Positions 17,746 to 26,785 of a DNA stretch of 64,000 bases are shown piece after piece. A program made the position numbers and the translations under genes. The notes below the pieces were generated by a model. That model made no database searches. It was not told the origin of the DNA and worked only from the letters and a program-made list of their open reading frames with translations. Within the stretch, counting starts at the first letter, position 1; each line of letters starts with the position of its first letter. Source of the stretch: Paenibacillus lentus. GTDB taxonomy: Bacteria; Bacillota; Bacilli; Paenibacillales; Paenibacillaceae. The stretch covers positions 1,240,001 through 1,304,000 of the forward strand of contig NZ_CP034248.1 in NCBI RefSeq assembly GCF_003931855.1. Direction: 5' to 3'.

Positions 17746-20021
17746 ACGAAAGACGAGATGATCCGGGCCTGATGATGTATTGGGCCTTTGATGAAGGAGC
17801 AGGGACGAGCACTTTGGAGGGGATATCCAAAGTCCAGGATGATATTCAGTACGTATTTAATCAGGCGGAGTTTACTGAACCTTGCGATCCGCAGTGGAGA
17901 CCGGGGGTATTGGGAAGCGGCCTCTCGTTCGACGGTTACTCGACTTACATTACCCATTCTTTTGAAGAGGGCAACGCGGCCGACAACCCCGAATATCTAT
18001 CTGCGCTAAGTATAGGAGTATGGGTAGCCCCGCGTTCTTACGAATGGGGGCATGAGCGTAAATTGGCCGCCATTGTGAACCGTTATGATCTGGATCGTAA
18101 GCAGGGATATCTGCTCGGTATGTTTCGTCACGGCACCTGGTCCTTTCAAGTTGGACTGGAAGGAGGAGAATGGAAGGAGCTGTGGTCGCCTGATGGCTAT
18201 GAACTACCTAAGAATGAATGGTCTTACGTGAATGCTGTCTTCGATGGAAATCAAGGGGAGATGAAGCTTTTCCTAAACGGCAAGGAGATCGCATCTTCTA
18301 CCTTGCCTCGGGGATCACGTTTGGCTGAGGCGGCGGACACAGATTTGCTCATCGGTAAAAATAATCACAGCAGTATGCTGTCAGAGGTATTCAGTCTCCA
18401 TATGTTTAGTGGTATTCTGGATGAACTTATGATTTATAATCGTGCTTTGAACGCGGAAGAGGTAGCTGCTGCTTATCAGTATGTGCTGGATTCCGCCCAT
18501 GAAGGAGTTCAGCCTCAATTAAAGTATGATGAGATCAAGTTGGATCGGACGCCTCTGCTTTCGGATCGGCACAGGCCGCAATATCATGTCAGTCCGCCGG
18601 CACACTGGATGAACGAACCCCATGCGCCGATCTATTTTGACGGGAAATATCATTTATTTTATCAGCACAATCCGCTCGGGCCGTTTTTTCATCAGATCCA
18701 TTGGGGGCATTGGGTCAGTAACGATCTGGTACATTGGCGTGATCTTCCTGTAGCCCTGGCGCCTGAGAAGGACTTGCTTGCACCCGATGGGATCTGGTCG
18801 GGAAGCGCGACATATGATGCAGACGGCCTTCCAGTTCTATTTTTTACGGCGGCTAATGATAGTGCTTCTCCGAATCAGAGCGTCGCGCTCGCTCGAAGCA
18901 CTTATACTATGGACGGAGACTCGGATCTGGTTCACTGGGTCAAACATCCGGAGCCCTTGATTGTGCAGAAGAGGGGCATGGGCGCATTCGGGGATTTCCG
19001 GGATCCGTTCGTATGGAAAGACGATGACGGTTGGTTTGCTTTGGTTGGGTCGGGGATTGAAGGCGAAGGTGGAGCAGCGCTGGCATTTTCGTCGCAGGAT
19101 ATGATGAACTGGGTGTACAAAGGGCCATTTTTTAAAGCGGATATTCAGAAGTTTCCTTATCTCGGACCTATTTGGGAGCTCCCCGTGCTTCTTCCATTGG
19201 GTAGCGACAAGCACGGGGTGAACAAGCACCTATTACTAGTCAGTCCAGTGGGAGAAGGTGCGGATGTCGAGGTATTCTACTGGATTGGGCAAATTGACAA
19301 GCAGAATCTCTCATTTATTCCCGATGAAGAGGAGCCTCAATTGATAGACGTCGGTGATTTCCATTTTACTGGCCCAAGCGGCATGGTTGATCCGAAGACC
19401 GGCAGAAAGATCATCTTTACAATAGCCCAAGGCGACCGAACATCTGAACTGGAATATAAATCGGGCTGGGCGCATAACGGTGGCTTACCGTTAAGCGTTT
19501 ATTTACGGGATGACGGGAGGCTTGGAATCGAGCCGATTCAAGAGCTTCAATCGCTGCGTGGCAACCAGCGAATATCCCTTCGAGACAAGTCAATGGCTGA
19601 GGTTAACGTTCTGCTCAAGGATGTTCATGGCGACATGCTTGAGATTCAATTGGAAATAGAGCCTGGCAGCGCTAAGCAATTCGGAATTAAGGTCCGGCGT
19701 ACGCCGGAAGGAGAAGAAGAAACATTGCTGTACTACGATTCGAGTCAATCAATGTTCTTGGCCGACCGAACGAAAACGACGTTGCACCCAGGAGAAAAGT
19801 GTGGAGGGATTCAGGGCGGCAAGCTGGAACTGCTAGGAGAAAATCTAAAGCTTCACATTTATTTGGATCGCTCCATGGTTGAGGCTTATGCAAACGGATT
19901 GAAAAGTCTCACAACCCGTGTATATCCCACCCGCAAAGATGCGTTGGGTCTTGAGATTTGGGGAGATGGGGACTTGTTCGTTAAATCTTTGGATATTTGG
20001 AATATGCAATCGATTTGGTAG
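17742..20021 (+). CDS. cytosolic LamG-GH32 glycosidase with altered catalytic motif
   Basis: 759 residues, no signal peptide. Residues about 10-245 are a LamG/concanavalin-like jelly roll; about 278-590 the GH32 five-blade propeller; about 600-755 the GH32 C-terminal sandwich. The GH32 nucleophile motif reads WMNEPHAP (289-296), so the expected Asp is Glu292. FRDP (419-422) is normal, and the acid/base motif is WELP with Glu479, lacking the usual Cys. The surface protein encoded next shares these changes and is closely similar over LamG and GH32. It probably acts on the imported fructan; whether as hydrolase, transferase or ring-opening enzyme is unknown. ATG overlaps the upstream stop. Confidence 0.85.
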   Translation: MNERRDDPGLMMYWAFDEGAGTSTLEGISKVQDDIQYVFNQAEFTEPCDPQWRPGVLGSGLSFDGYSTYITHSFEEGNAADNPEYLSALSIGVWVAPRSYEWGHERKLAAIVNRYDLDRKQGYLLGMFRHGTWSFQVGLEGGEWKELWSPDGYELPKNEWSYVNAVFDGNQGEMKLFLNGKEIASSTLPRGSRLAEAADTDLLIGKNNHSSMLSEVFSLHMFSGILDELMIYNRALNAEEVAAAYQYVLDSAHEGVQPQLKYDEIKLDRTPLLSDRHRPQYHVSPPAHWMNEPHAPIYFDGKYHLFYQHNPLGPFFHQIHWGHWVSNDLVHWRDLPVALAPEKDLLAPDGIWSGSATYDADGLPVLFFTAANDSASPNQSVALARSTYTMDGDSDLVHWVKHPEPLIVQKRGMGAFGDFRDPFVWKDDDGWFALVGSGIEGEGGAALAFSSQDMMNWVYKGPFFKADIQKFPYLGPIWELPVLLPLGSDKHGVNKHLLLVSPVGEGADVEVFYWIGQIDKQNLSFIPDEEEPQLIDVGDFHFTGPSGMVDPKTGRKIIFTIAQGDRTSELEYKSGWAHNGGLPLSVYLRDDGRLGIEPIQELQSLRGNQRISLRDKSMAEVNVLLKDVHGDMLEIQLEIEPGSAKQFGIKVRRTPEGEEETLLYYDSSQSMFLADRTKTTLHPGEKCGGIQGGKLELLGENLKLHIYLDRSMVEAYANGLKSLTTRVYPTRKDALGLEIWGDGDLFVKSLDIWNMQSIW

Positions 20022-20024
20022 GAT

Positions 20025-20040
20025 GAGCGCTTCGGCGCTC
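20025..20040 (+). other. UUCG-tetraloop hairpin after the cytosolic GH32 gene
   Basis: GAGCGC (20025-20030), TTCG, GCGCTC (20035-20040). It starts 4 nt after the stop codon and lacks a T-run. It is more likely an mRNA stabiliser or processing boundary than a terminator. Confidence 0.5.
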
Positions 20041-20193
20041 CTTACCATTTGCAAAGAAGGATATGCCTGTAGAATACTGCATCGAGCAGATTGTAAGCGC
20101 TTTATTAATATCCTGCTTGTATGAGTCATCTTTAACAACGGGATGGCTTCGAAATTAGATATTTGTATGAATACGAATGATGGAGGCTCTTGA

Positions 20194-23100
20194 ATGAGGA
20201 ATGTCAAAAGTAAAAATCCTTGGATTTCCAGAATGATTATATGTGTTCTCGCTCTTCAGCTTATTTCACCTGGAATTTCAGCAACAGCTGAAAATCAATT
20301 TGTTGTTATGGAAACGCTTACCCATAAGCCTGACATTGGATTGTCAGTTTCGGATGCCGTATATGAAATCCAGAATCCGGGATTTGAAACTGGAGATTTG
20401 ACGGGATGGAGCGTTATCGCAGGTAACGCATTCGGTGTGAATAGCGTATCCGACGAAGGAACTTGGTGGGCGGAGAAAATACCGTATAACCAGGAAGGCG
20501 CTTATCATTTAAATGGTTGGAAATATGACGAGGCTGCCACAGGTGTACTTCGTTCCAGCACTTTCGAGCTGGGCGGCAGCGGCTGGATCAGCTTCAAACT
20601 TGGGGGTGGGAAAAACACGGATAAAGTATTTATGAATATTGTGGTTGAAGATACGGGAGAAGTCATTGCCCGATACGGTAATACTGCATTTGCCGACGTT
20701 AGTTTTCCGAATCCCGAGCAGGGCATGCGGCTTGCCAATATGGAACAGTACAAGGCGGATCTCTCGGAACATTTAGGCACAAAAATGTATATAGAAATTG
20801 TCGATAATGCAACCTCGGATTGGGGACTGATTTTTGCCGACGCGCTCTTCATGCACCATGAATCCGAACCAGCAGAAGGAATTGTGGCGACGGATATCAA
20901 GCCGGATTTTAAACGCTACGAAATCGAGAATCCGAGCTTTGAAACTGGAGATTTGACGGGATGGACGATGGAGGGAGGCGAAGCGTTTGGTCCAAATAGC
21001 GTATCCGACGAAACGACTTGGTGGGCGGAGAAAATACCGTATAACCAGGAAGGCGCTTATCATTTAAACGGCTGGAAATATCCTGAATCTGCGACAGGTG
21101 TACTTCGTTCTAGCACTTTCGAGCTGGGCGGCAGCGGCTGGATTACCTTTAGATTGGGTGGAGGCAAACGTATGGATCAAGTGTATGTGAGCGTCATCGA
21201 AGCGGAAACGGGAAATTTGATTGCCCGATACGGTAATAGCGCATTTGCCGACATTAACTTCCCTGATCCGGTGCAGGGTCTGAGACTGGCGAATATGGAG
21301 CAATATAAGGCAAATCTCTCCAAGTATATCGGCAAAAAAATGTATCTCGAAATCGTTGATAATGCAGTGTCTGACTGGGGAGTAATTTTTGCAGACGCAT
21401 TCCACACCTTCCATGAAGTCGTACCGGAAAAGGGGATTATGGCAGAAAACATTATCCCGACAGAAATTACAAATCGCGGTTTTGAGAGTGGAGATTTCGA
21501 GGGGTGGACGGTTGAAGGGGATGCCTTTCAAGTGACCGATGAAGCTCATGCTAGTAAAACAGGGGATTTCTATGCCAAATCCTCCCTAGAAGGACAGGGC
21601 TCCATCGCTTCTAATACCTTTACGCTTCAGGGAGCCGGAACAATTAACTTTACGATTGTAGATGTTATCAAACCGGAAGACGCCTATGTTGCACTATTCG
21701 ATGCGACTAGCAGCACATTGCTTATGAAAACCGGAAATATCAGCGCGAATGAGAGAATTTCCTGGAATGTGCAGGAACACTATAACAAGAAACTCTTTTT
21801 AAAGGTTGTTGATCAATCTAATGAAGCTAGCATTGCCATAGATGATTTCCAAGCTCGTGGAGTCGGCACCATATTCTATTTAAGCTTTGATGAAGGAGCA
21901 GGAAAGAAAGCGTTGGAAAAAGTGCGTAATCTCGAGCTTGATGTGAATTATGTATTTAATAATGCTAGATACATGGAATCAAAGGATCCACGATGGACTC
22001 CGCGCGGAGTAAAAGGCGGTGCCTTATTATTTGACGGATACTCGAGCTCTATTGATGTTGATGCAAAAGATACTGTGCCTGTAAGCGATGAGTTTACTAT
22101 CGAAGCTTGGGTCGCACCACGCAGCTATGAATGGGGTGACGGAAATAAGCTGTCTGCGATCGTTAATCAATCCGATCAGGATAAAGCGGAAGGCTTTGCA
22201 CTTGGAATGTATCGGCATGGTAGTTGGTCCATGCAGGTCGGGATTGGCGGCCAGTGGGTACAGGTATGGGTGAAGGATCACCCTTTGGAAAAATACAAGT
22301 GGAACTATGTTGCAGCTACATTCAACAAAGAAGTAGGAATGATTAAGCTATATCTAAATGGTGAAGAAGTGGCTTCCCAGGCAACCCCTGTGAACGTTCC
22401 GATCACACCATCTGCGGAAAGTCTTTTAATTGGAAAGAATAATAGACCGGTAGAGTTCGCAGGCTTGTTCTCCTTCAATATGTTCAGCGGGCTCATAGAT
22501 GAAGTGAAGCTGCATAATAAAGCTCTTACTAGCCAAGAGATACTTGCTGAGTATGAGAATGTGAGAACGCTTCACGGTGGTTCGATTCCGGAAATAATGA
22601 ATGCGGATGTTGATGAGGATCCAAGTGTGTTTGATGGAGATCAACATCGTCCCCAGTATCACGCAATGCCCCCGCAAAATTGGATGAATGAAGCTCATGC
22701 ACCGATTTATTATAACGGAAAATACCATTTATTTTATCAACATAACCCTCAAGGTCCTTTCTGGCACCAAATCCATTGGGGACATTGGGTGAGCGACGAT
22801 ATGGTGCATTGGGAAAATGTAAGACCTGCTCTTGCGCCCGGGGCGGGCAATCTTGACCCGGATGGAGTATGGTCAGGCAGCACGGCGTATGACCGAGAAG
22901 GCAATCCTGTTCTATTCTACACGGCAGGCAACGACTCGCTGTCGCCGAATCAGAGAACAGCAATTGCCACCCCAGATGACTTGCACGATCCTTACTTAGA
23001 GAAATGGGTGAAGTATCCAGACCCTGTAACGGAGCAGAACGGAATCGGCATACCAAATGAGTTTCGCGATCCGTTCGTCTGGTACGATGAAGAGGTGGAC

Positions 23101-25824
23101 AAGTGGTATCAGTTAGTAACGTCTGGCCTCCAGGATTATAGTAGTGGCACAGCTCTGGTGTATGTATCCGATGACATGTACAACTGGGAGTATAAGGGGC
23201 CTTTATATGTGAGTGACAGAGGCCTTTATCCCGAGTTGGGTACAGTATGGGAACTGCCAGTATTATTGCCATTAGGCAAGAATAGTAGGGGGGAGCCCAA
23301 ACATATTTTCATCATTAATCCGCATGAAAAGCCGGAGCATGTTCCTCCAATGAACGATGTGCAAAGAGATGTTCAGGTCTTTTATTGGATTGGGATTTGG
23401 GATAGGGATAACTTTAAGTTTATTCCAGACCAAGAGGCCCCATCCAAAATGGATGTAGGTGACGGATATTTAACCGCAGAGAGCGGTTTGGTCTCACCTG
23501 ATGGAAGAACGATTGTATTCTCCATGGTGCAAAATGCAAGAACGCCGCAAGCCGAATATCAATCCGGATGGGCTCATAATTTGGCCTTGCCGGTTTCATT
23601 AAGCCTGGATGAGAAAGATGAGTTGCGTATCGAGCCAATTCAAGAATTGCAGAGTCTCCGCAGCAATAAATGGGTTGATTTTTCTGACGTAAATCTGGAG
23701 ACTGCCAATCAATTGATCAAGAACGTCAGAGGTGACATGCTGGAGATTGTGATGGAAATTGATCCGCATGAGGCTCAAAAATTCGGTCTTAAGGTGAGAC
23801 GCTCCGAAAATGGCGAAGAAGAAACGCTAATTTACTATGACAAGACGGACGGAACCTTTAATGTGGATCGAACCAAAAGCAGCATTGATCCGGATGTGCG
23901 TGTAGACGGCGTTCAAGGCGGATACGTAGATCTTGACGGAGAGAACTTGAAACTGCATATCTTCCTCGATCGTTCTGTCGTTGAAGCCTTTGCAAATTAC
24001 AAGAAAAAGCTGACTACACGCGTCTATGTTGGGAGATACGACTCCCTAGGCTTGCAGGTTTGGGCCGATAACGATATTACTGTCAAATCGATGGAAGTCT
24101 GGGAGATGAATGCTTTAACAGGTGAACCAGCTGCGCCAGTCTATGTGCCTGATAACTGGGACAATTCTGTGTATACAGACATTACGGATCTGCCTAACCA
24201 TGATTTTGCTACAGGTGACTTAACAGGTTGGATTACGGAAGGAGACGCCTTCCAGAATGTTCATGTGAGCAATGAAGAGTTATTCTGGGACACCATTTAT
24301 TTTAACCCGTCGCGCAAAATTCCGGGTGGTTATCATTTGTGGGGCTTCAACGAGCAAGCTGGCGGCGACAGCTTAACGGGAACGTTAAGATCGCAAAATT
24401 TCATCCTTGGCGGGAACGGTAAGATCAACTTCCTTATCAGCGGTGGCCGGGATATAGAGCGTCTGTATGTTGCATTGGTTCGGGCATCGGACGGCAAAGA
24501 GTTATTTAAAGAGACAGCGACCAATTACGAGGAATATCAACGGAAAATCTGGGATGCGTCGAATTATATCGGCGAGGAGCTTTACATTAAGGTGGTTGAC
24601 CAATCCACAGGCGACTTTGGTCATATTAATGTCGATGATTTCAACGTACCGGTTAAGGTGAAAAAGGGTATTGTACCAACAGGTCCAGGTTATTCGGGGA
24701 GTCCTGTAAACTCTGGGAGTTCTAAGGTCATCTCGGATATCAAACCGAATAGTCGGAGCAGCTTGTCATTCGTAGCGACAAGGGATGAACGGCAGGTACT
24801 ATTCCCGGTTACAATGGCGGCAAATGACGGCAAGAATGCTCTAAAGATTAAAAATACGGATATAGAGATTGAAGTTCCAGCAGAGGTATTAAAAGAATTG
24901 CAGGGGTTGGTTCCGAACGATGAGCTTGGACAGGCGCAAATTTCTTTTGAAATGGATGTATTATCTTCAGATCAAATGAAAGCCCTGCTTGAGCGTATGG
25001 AGCATAAGAGTAAAGCGGATATAACTGCTCTAGGAAGTATTTACGATTTCAAATTATCTATAGTGAAAGCCGATGGAAAAGCTCTGCAGCTTGATAAATT
25101 CCCCAAACCGATCACAATCAGGCTGAGTGCAAAAGAGACTTCTCATCGGGATCTGACCGGCATCTACTTTGTTGATGATTACGGTAGACTAGGATATGCG
25201 GGCGGAATGTATGGAAGCGAGAAGTTTACTGCGGATGTAAGATATCTCGGTAGGTTTGCTGTTCTTAAATATGACAAACTTTTTGAAGATGTCAACGAGT
25301 CGTATTGGGCACATGACGTCATTAAAGAGATGGCTGCGAAACAAGTAGTCTTCGGTATAAGCGATACGAAATTTGCTCCGAAGCAAAGCGTAACGAGAGC
25401 TGAGTTCGCCACTTTTATTACCCGGGCATTTGGAATAGAATCTACTCAGCCAAATGTATTCAAGGATGTTGAACCTACGAAATGGTACGCTTCTTCCATT
25501 GCCGCGGCATTTGAGGCGGGAATCGTGTCAGGAAGAACCACGGATGTATTTGCACCAGAGGAAACCTTGAGCCGGGAAGAAATGGCCATCATGATTCTCA
25601 AAGCTTACAAATTCTACACAGGGCAAAACGCTATGGCAAATGAAAGGGGTATTTTTCAAGATGCCGATACAATAAGCGACTGGGCTAAGGATGCGGTATT
25701 TGCTGCAACGGAGTTTGGCTTAACCAAGGGCCGTGGTGGTCAATTATTCATGCCGCATGAAAAATTGAATCGGGCAGAAAGTTGTCAAATCATTTCGCTT
25801 CTACTCCATAAGGTCAATAAATAG
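20194..25824 (+). CDS. SLH-anchored surface GH32 protein with CBM38-like and LamG modules
   Basis: 1876 residues. Order: signal peptide (cleavage about residue 31); CBM38-like modules at about 57-225 and 242-410; a shorter related module at 422-556; LamG-like domain about 558-785; GH32 propeller and sandwich about 815-1310; a fourth CBM38-like module about 1328-1487; a linker domain about 1510-1690; three SLH repeats about 1695-1875 for cell-wall binding. The GH32 motifs are WMNEAHAP (Glu833 in place of nucleophile Asp), FRDP (957-960) and WELP (Glu1020). CBM38 was defined on the inulin-binding cycloinulo-oligosaccharide fructanotransferase of Paenibacillus macerans, which suggests an inulin-type substrate. 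ATG 20194 follows GGAGG. A terminator hairpin follows at 25881. Confidence 0.85.
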   Translation: MRNVKSKNPWISRMIICVLALQLISPGISATAENQFVVMETLTHKPDIGLSVSDAVYEIQNPGFETGDLTGWSVIAGNAFGVNSVSDEGTWWAEKIPYNQEGAYHLNGWKYDEAATGVLRSSTFELGGSGWISFKLGGGKNTDKVFMNIVVEDTGEVIARYGNTAFADVSFPNPEQGMRLANMEQYKADLSEHLGTKMYIEIVDNATSDWGLIFADALFMHHESEPAEGIVATDIKPDFKRYEIENPSFETGDLTGWTMEGGEAFGPNSVSDETTWWAEKIPYNQEGAYHLNGWKYPESATGVLRSSTFELGGSGWITFRLGGGKRMDQVYVSVIEAETGNLIARYGNSAFADINFPDPVQGLRLANMEQYKANLSKYIGKKMYLEIVDNAVSDWGVIFADAFHTFHEVVPEKGIMAENIIPTEITNRGFESGDFEGWTVEGDAFQVTDEAHASKTGDFYAKSSLEGQGSIASNTFTLQGAGTINFTIVDVIKPEDAYVALFDATSSTLLMKTGNISANERISWNVQEHYNKKLFLKVVDQSNEASIAIDDFQARGVGTIFYLSFDEGAGKKALEKVRNLELDVNYVFNNARYMESKDPRWTPRGVKGGALLFDGYSSSIDVDAKDTVPVSDEFTIEAWVAPRSYEWGDGNKLSAIVNQSDQDKAEGFALGMYRHGSWSMQVGIGGQWVQVWVKDHPLEKYKWNYVAATFNKEVGMIKLYLNGEEVASQATPVNVPITPSAESLLIGKNNRPVEFAGLFSFNMFSGLIDEVKLHNKALTSQEILAEYENVRTLHGGSIPEIMNADVDEDPSVFDGDQHRPQYHAMPPQNWMNEAHAPIYYNGKYHLFYQHNPQGPFWHQIHWGHWVSDDMVHWENVRPALAPGAGNLDPDGVWSGSTAYDREGNPVLFYTAGNDSLSPNQRTAIATPDDLHDPYLEKWVKYPDPVTEQNGIGIPNEFRDPFVWYDEEVDKWYQLVTSGLQDYSSGTALVYVSDDMYNWEYKGPLYVSDRGLYPELGTVWELPVLLPLGKNSRGEPKHIFIINPHEKPEHVPPMNDVQRDVQVFYWIGIWDRDNFKFIPDQEAPSKMDVGDGYLTAESGLVSPDGRTIVFSMVQNARTPQAEYQSGWAHNLALPVSLSLDEKDELRIEPIQELQSLRSNKWVDFSDVNLETANQLIKNVRGDMLEIVMEIDPHEAQKFGLKVRRSENGEEETLIYYDKTDGTFNVDRTKSSIDPDVRVDGVQGGYVDLDGENLKLHIFLDRSVVEAFANYKKKLTTRVYVGRYDSLGLQVWADNDITVKSMEVWEMNALTGEPAAPVYVPDNWDNSVYTDITDLPNHDFATGDLTGWITEGDAFQNVHVSNEELFWDTIYFNPSRKIPGGYHLWGFNEQAGGDSLTGTLRSQNFILGGNGKINFLISGGRDIERLYVALVRASDGKELFKETATNYEEYQRKIWDASNYIGEELYIKVVDQSTGDFGHINVDDFNVPVKVKKGIVPTGPGYSGSPVNSGSSKVISDIKPNSRSSLSFVATRDERQVLFPVTMAANDGKNALKIKNTDIEIEVPAEVLKELQGLVPNDELGQAQISFEMDVLSSDQMKALLERMEHKSKADITALGSIYDFKLSIVKADGKALQLDKFPKPITIRLSAKETSHRDLTGIYFVDDYGRLGYAGGMYGSEKFTADVRYLGRFAVLKYDKLFEDVNESYWAHDVIKEMAAKQVVFGISDTKFAPKQSVTRAEFATFITRAFGIESTQPNVFKDVEPTKWYASSIAAAFEAGIVSGRTTDVFAPEETLSREEMAIMILKAYKFYTGQNAMANERGIFQDADTISDWAKDAVFAATEFGLTKGRGGQLFMPHEKLNRAESCQIISLLLHKVNK
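20386..21135 (+). repeat. intragenic direct repeat encoding two CBM38-like modules
   Basis: The stretch beginning at 20386 recurs at 20941, 555 bp (185 codons) later, with long blocks of near-identical DNA. The part around 20485-20520 matches that around 21040-21075 almost base for base. This indicates a recent in-frame tandem duplication. The third and fourth related modules are diverged. Confidence 0.8.
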
Positions 25825-25880
25825 CTGTTGCGTGGACTTGCATCATTTACGCAGGAAGAGATAGCTGGAAGCAGAAAAAG

Positions 25881-25926
25881 AAGAGCGCCGGGCAGCGGAA
25901 TTAAACCGCAGAACCCGGCGCTCTTT
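25881..25926. terminator. bidirectional terminator between convergent operons
   Basis: AAGAGCGCCGGG (25881-25892) pairs with CCCGGCGCTCTT (25914-25925), a 12-bp stem with an inner GCGG/CCGC extension. T-rich flank on the minus strand is better than on the plus strand, so it mainly ends the permease operon but also serves the SLH protein gene. Confidence 0.8.
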
Positions 25927-25954
25927 AGGCTGTCGTAAAAGATGCTTGTATTGT

Positions 25955-26785
25955 TTAGCCTTTGACCGCTCCGGCCACAACGCCCTTAACAATGTGCTTC
26001 TGCAGGAACATGAACACGATGATGGATGGGAGCACGGCCATAACCATTGCGGTCATCGCATATTGCCAATCCGAGGTGTACTGCCCTACGAAGGTATAGG
26101 CGGCCAGCGTCAATGTCTTCGTGCTTGGAGAGCCGTTGACCATCAGAAGCGGAAGCAGGAAGTCGTTCCAGATCCACATGACGTCGATAATGACGATCGT
26201 AGTCGTTACAGATTTTAGCAGCGGGAAGATCACCCGGAAGAATAAGCTGAAGCCGGAAGCGCCATCAATCGTCGCGCTCTCGTCGATTTCCCTCGGAACT
26301 CCCTTCACGAAGCCGTGATAGATGAACATGGCCAGGGGTGCGCCAAAGCCCCAATACAGGATGCCGAGACCCCAGGTGCTGTCTGAAAGGTTCAGATTTT
26401 TCGCCATTTGCAGCACAGACAGCATAATCGATTGGAACGGAATGAGCATTGGCATGATACAGATGAAATAAATCAGGTTGCTCGTTTTGGATTTTGTTCT
26501 AGCCAGCTTATATGCCGCGATGGAGGAGATCAGGATGATCCCGGCCAGTCCAATCACGGTAATTACCGTATTGTTCAGGAACAATCTCGGATAGTTGATA
26601 TATTTCCACACGTAGCTGTAGTTCTCAAAGGCCAAACTTTTCGGAAGAGCTATCACATCCGTCATGACTTCGGAAAAGCTCTTCAAAGAGTTAATAATGG
26701 TCAAGAACAACGGATACAAGAACAGCAGCGAAAGAATGATCATAAATATTTCAAAAACGATGCGTCCTGCCTTCTTGCTCTTCAT
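25955..26785 (-). CDS. carbohydrate ABC transporter permease (MalG type)
   Basis: 276 residues, six helices, EAA loop near residue 170 (EIDESATIDGASGFSLFFRVIFP) and the typical C-terminal KGVVAGAVKG. It is the second subunit of the transporter controlled by the adjacent two-component system. Its ATG shares one base with the TAA of the upstream permease (TAATG), indicating coupling. The binding protein is at 31434. Confidence 0.9.
   Translation of the reverse strand: MKSKKAGRIVFEIFMIILSLLFLYPLFLTIINSLKSFSEVMTDVIALPKSLAFENYSYVWKYINYPRLFLNNTVITVIGLAGIILISSIAAYKLARTKSKTSNLIYFICIMPMLIPFQSIMLSVLQMAKNLNLSDSTWGLGILYWGFGAPLAMFIYHGFVKGVPREIDESATIDGASGFSLFFRVIFPLLKSVTTTIVIIDVMWIWNDFLLPLLMVNGSPSTKTLTLAAYTFVGQYTSDWQYAMTAMVMAVLPSIIVFMFLQKHIVKGVVAGAVKG

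Noticed and set aside
22529..23272. 247-residue minus-strand frame inside the surface protein gene
   Set aside because: His/Pro/Arg-rich antisense composition and no start signal; a shadow of the GH32 region.
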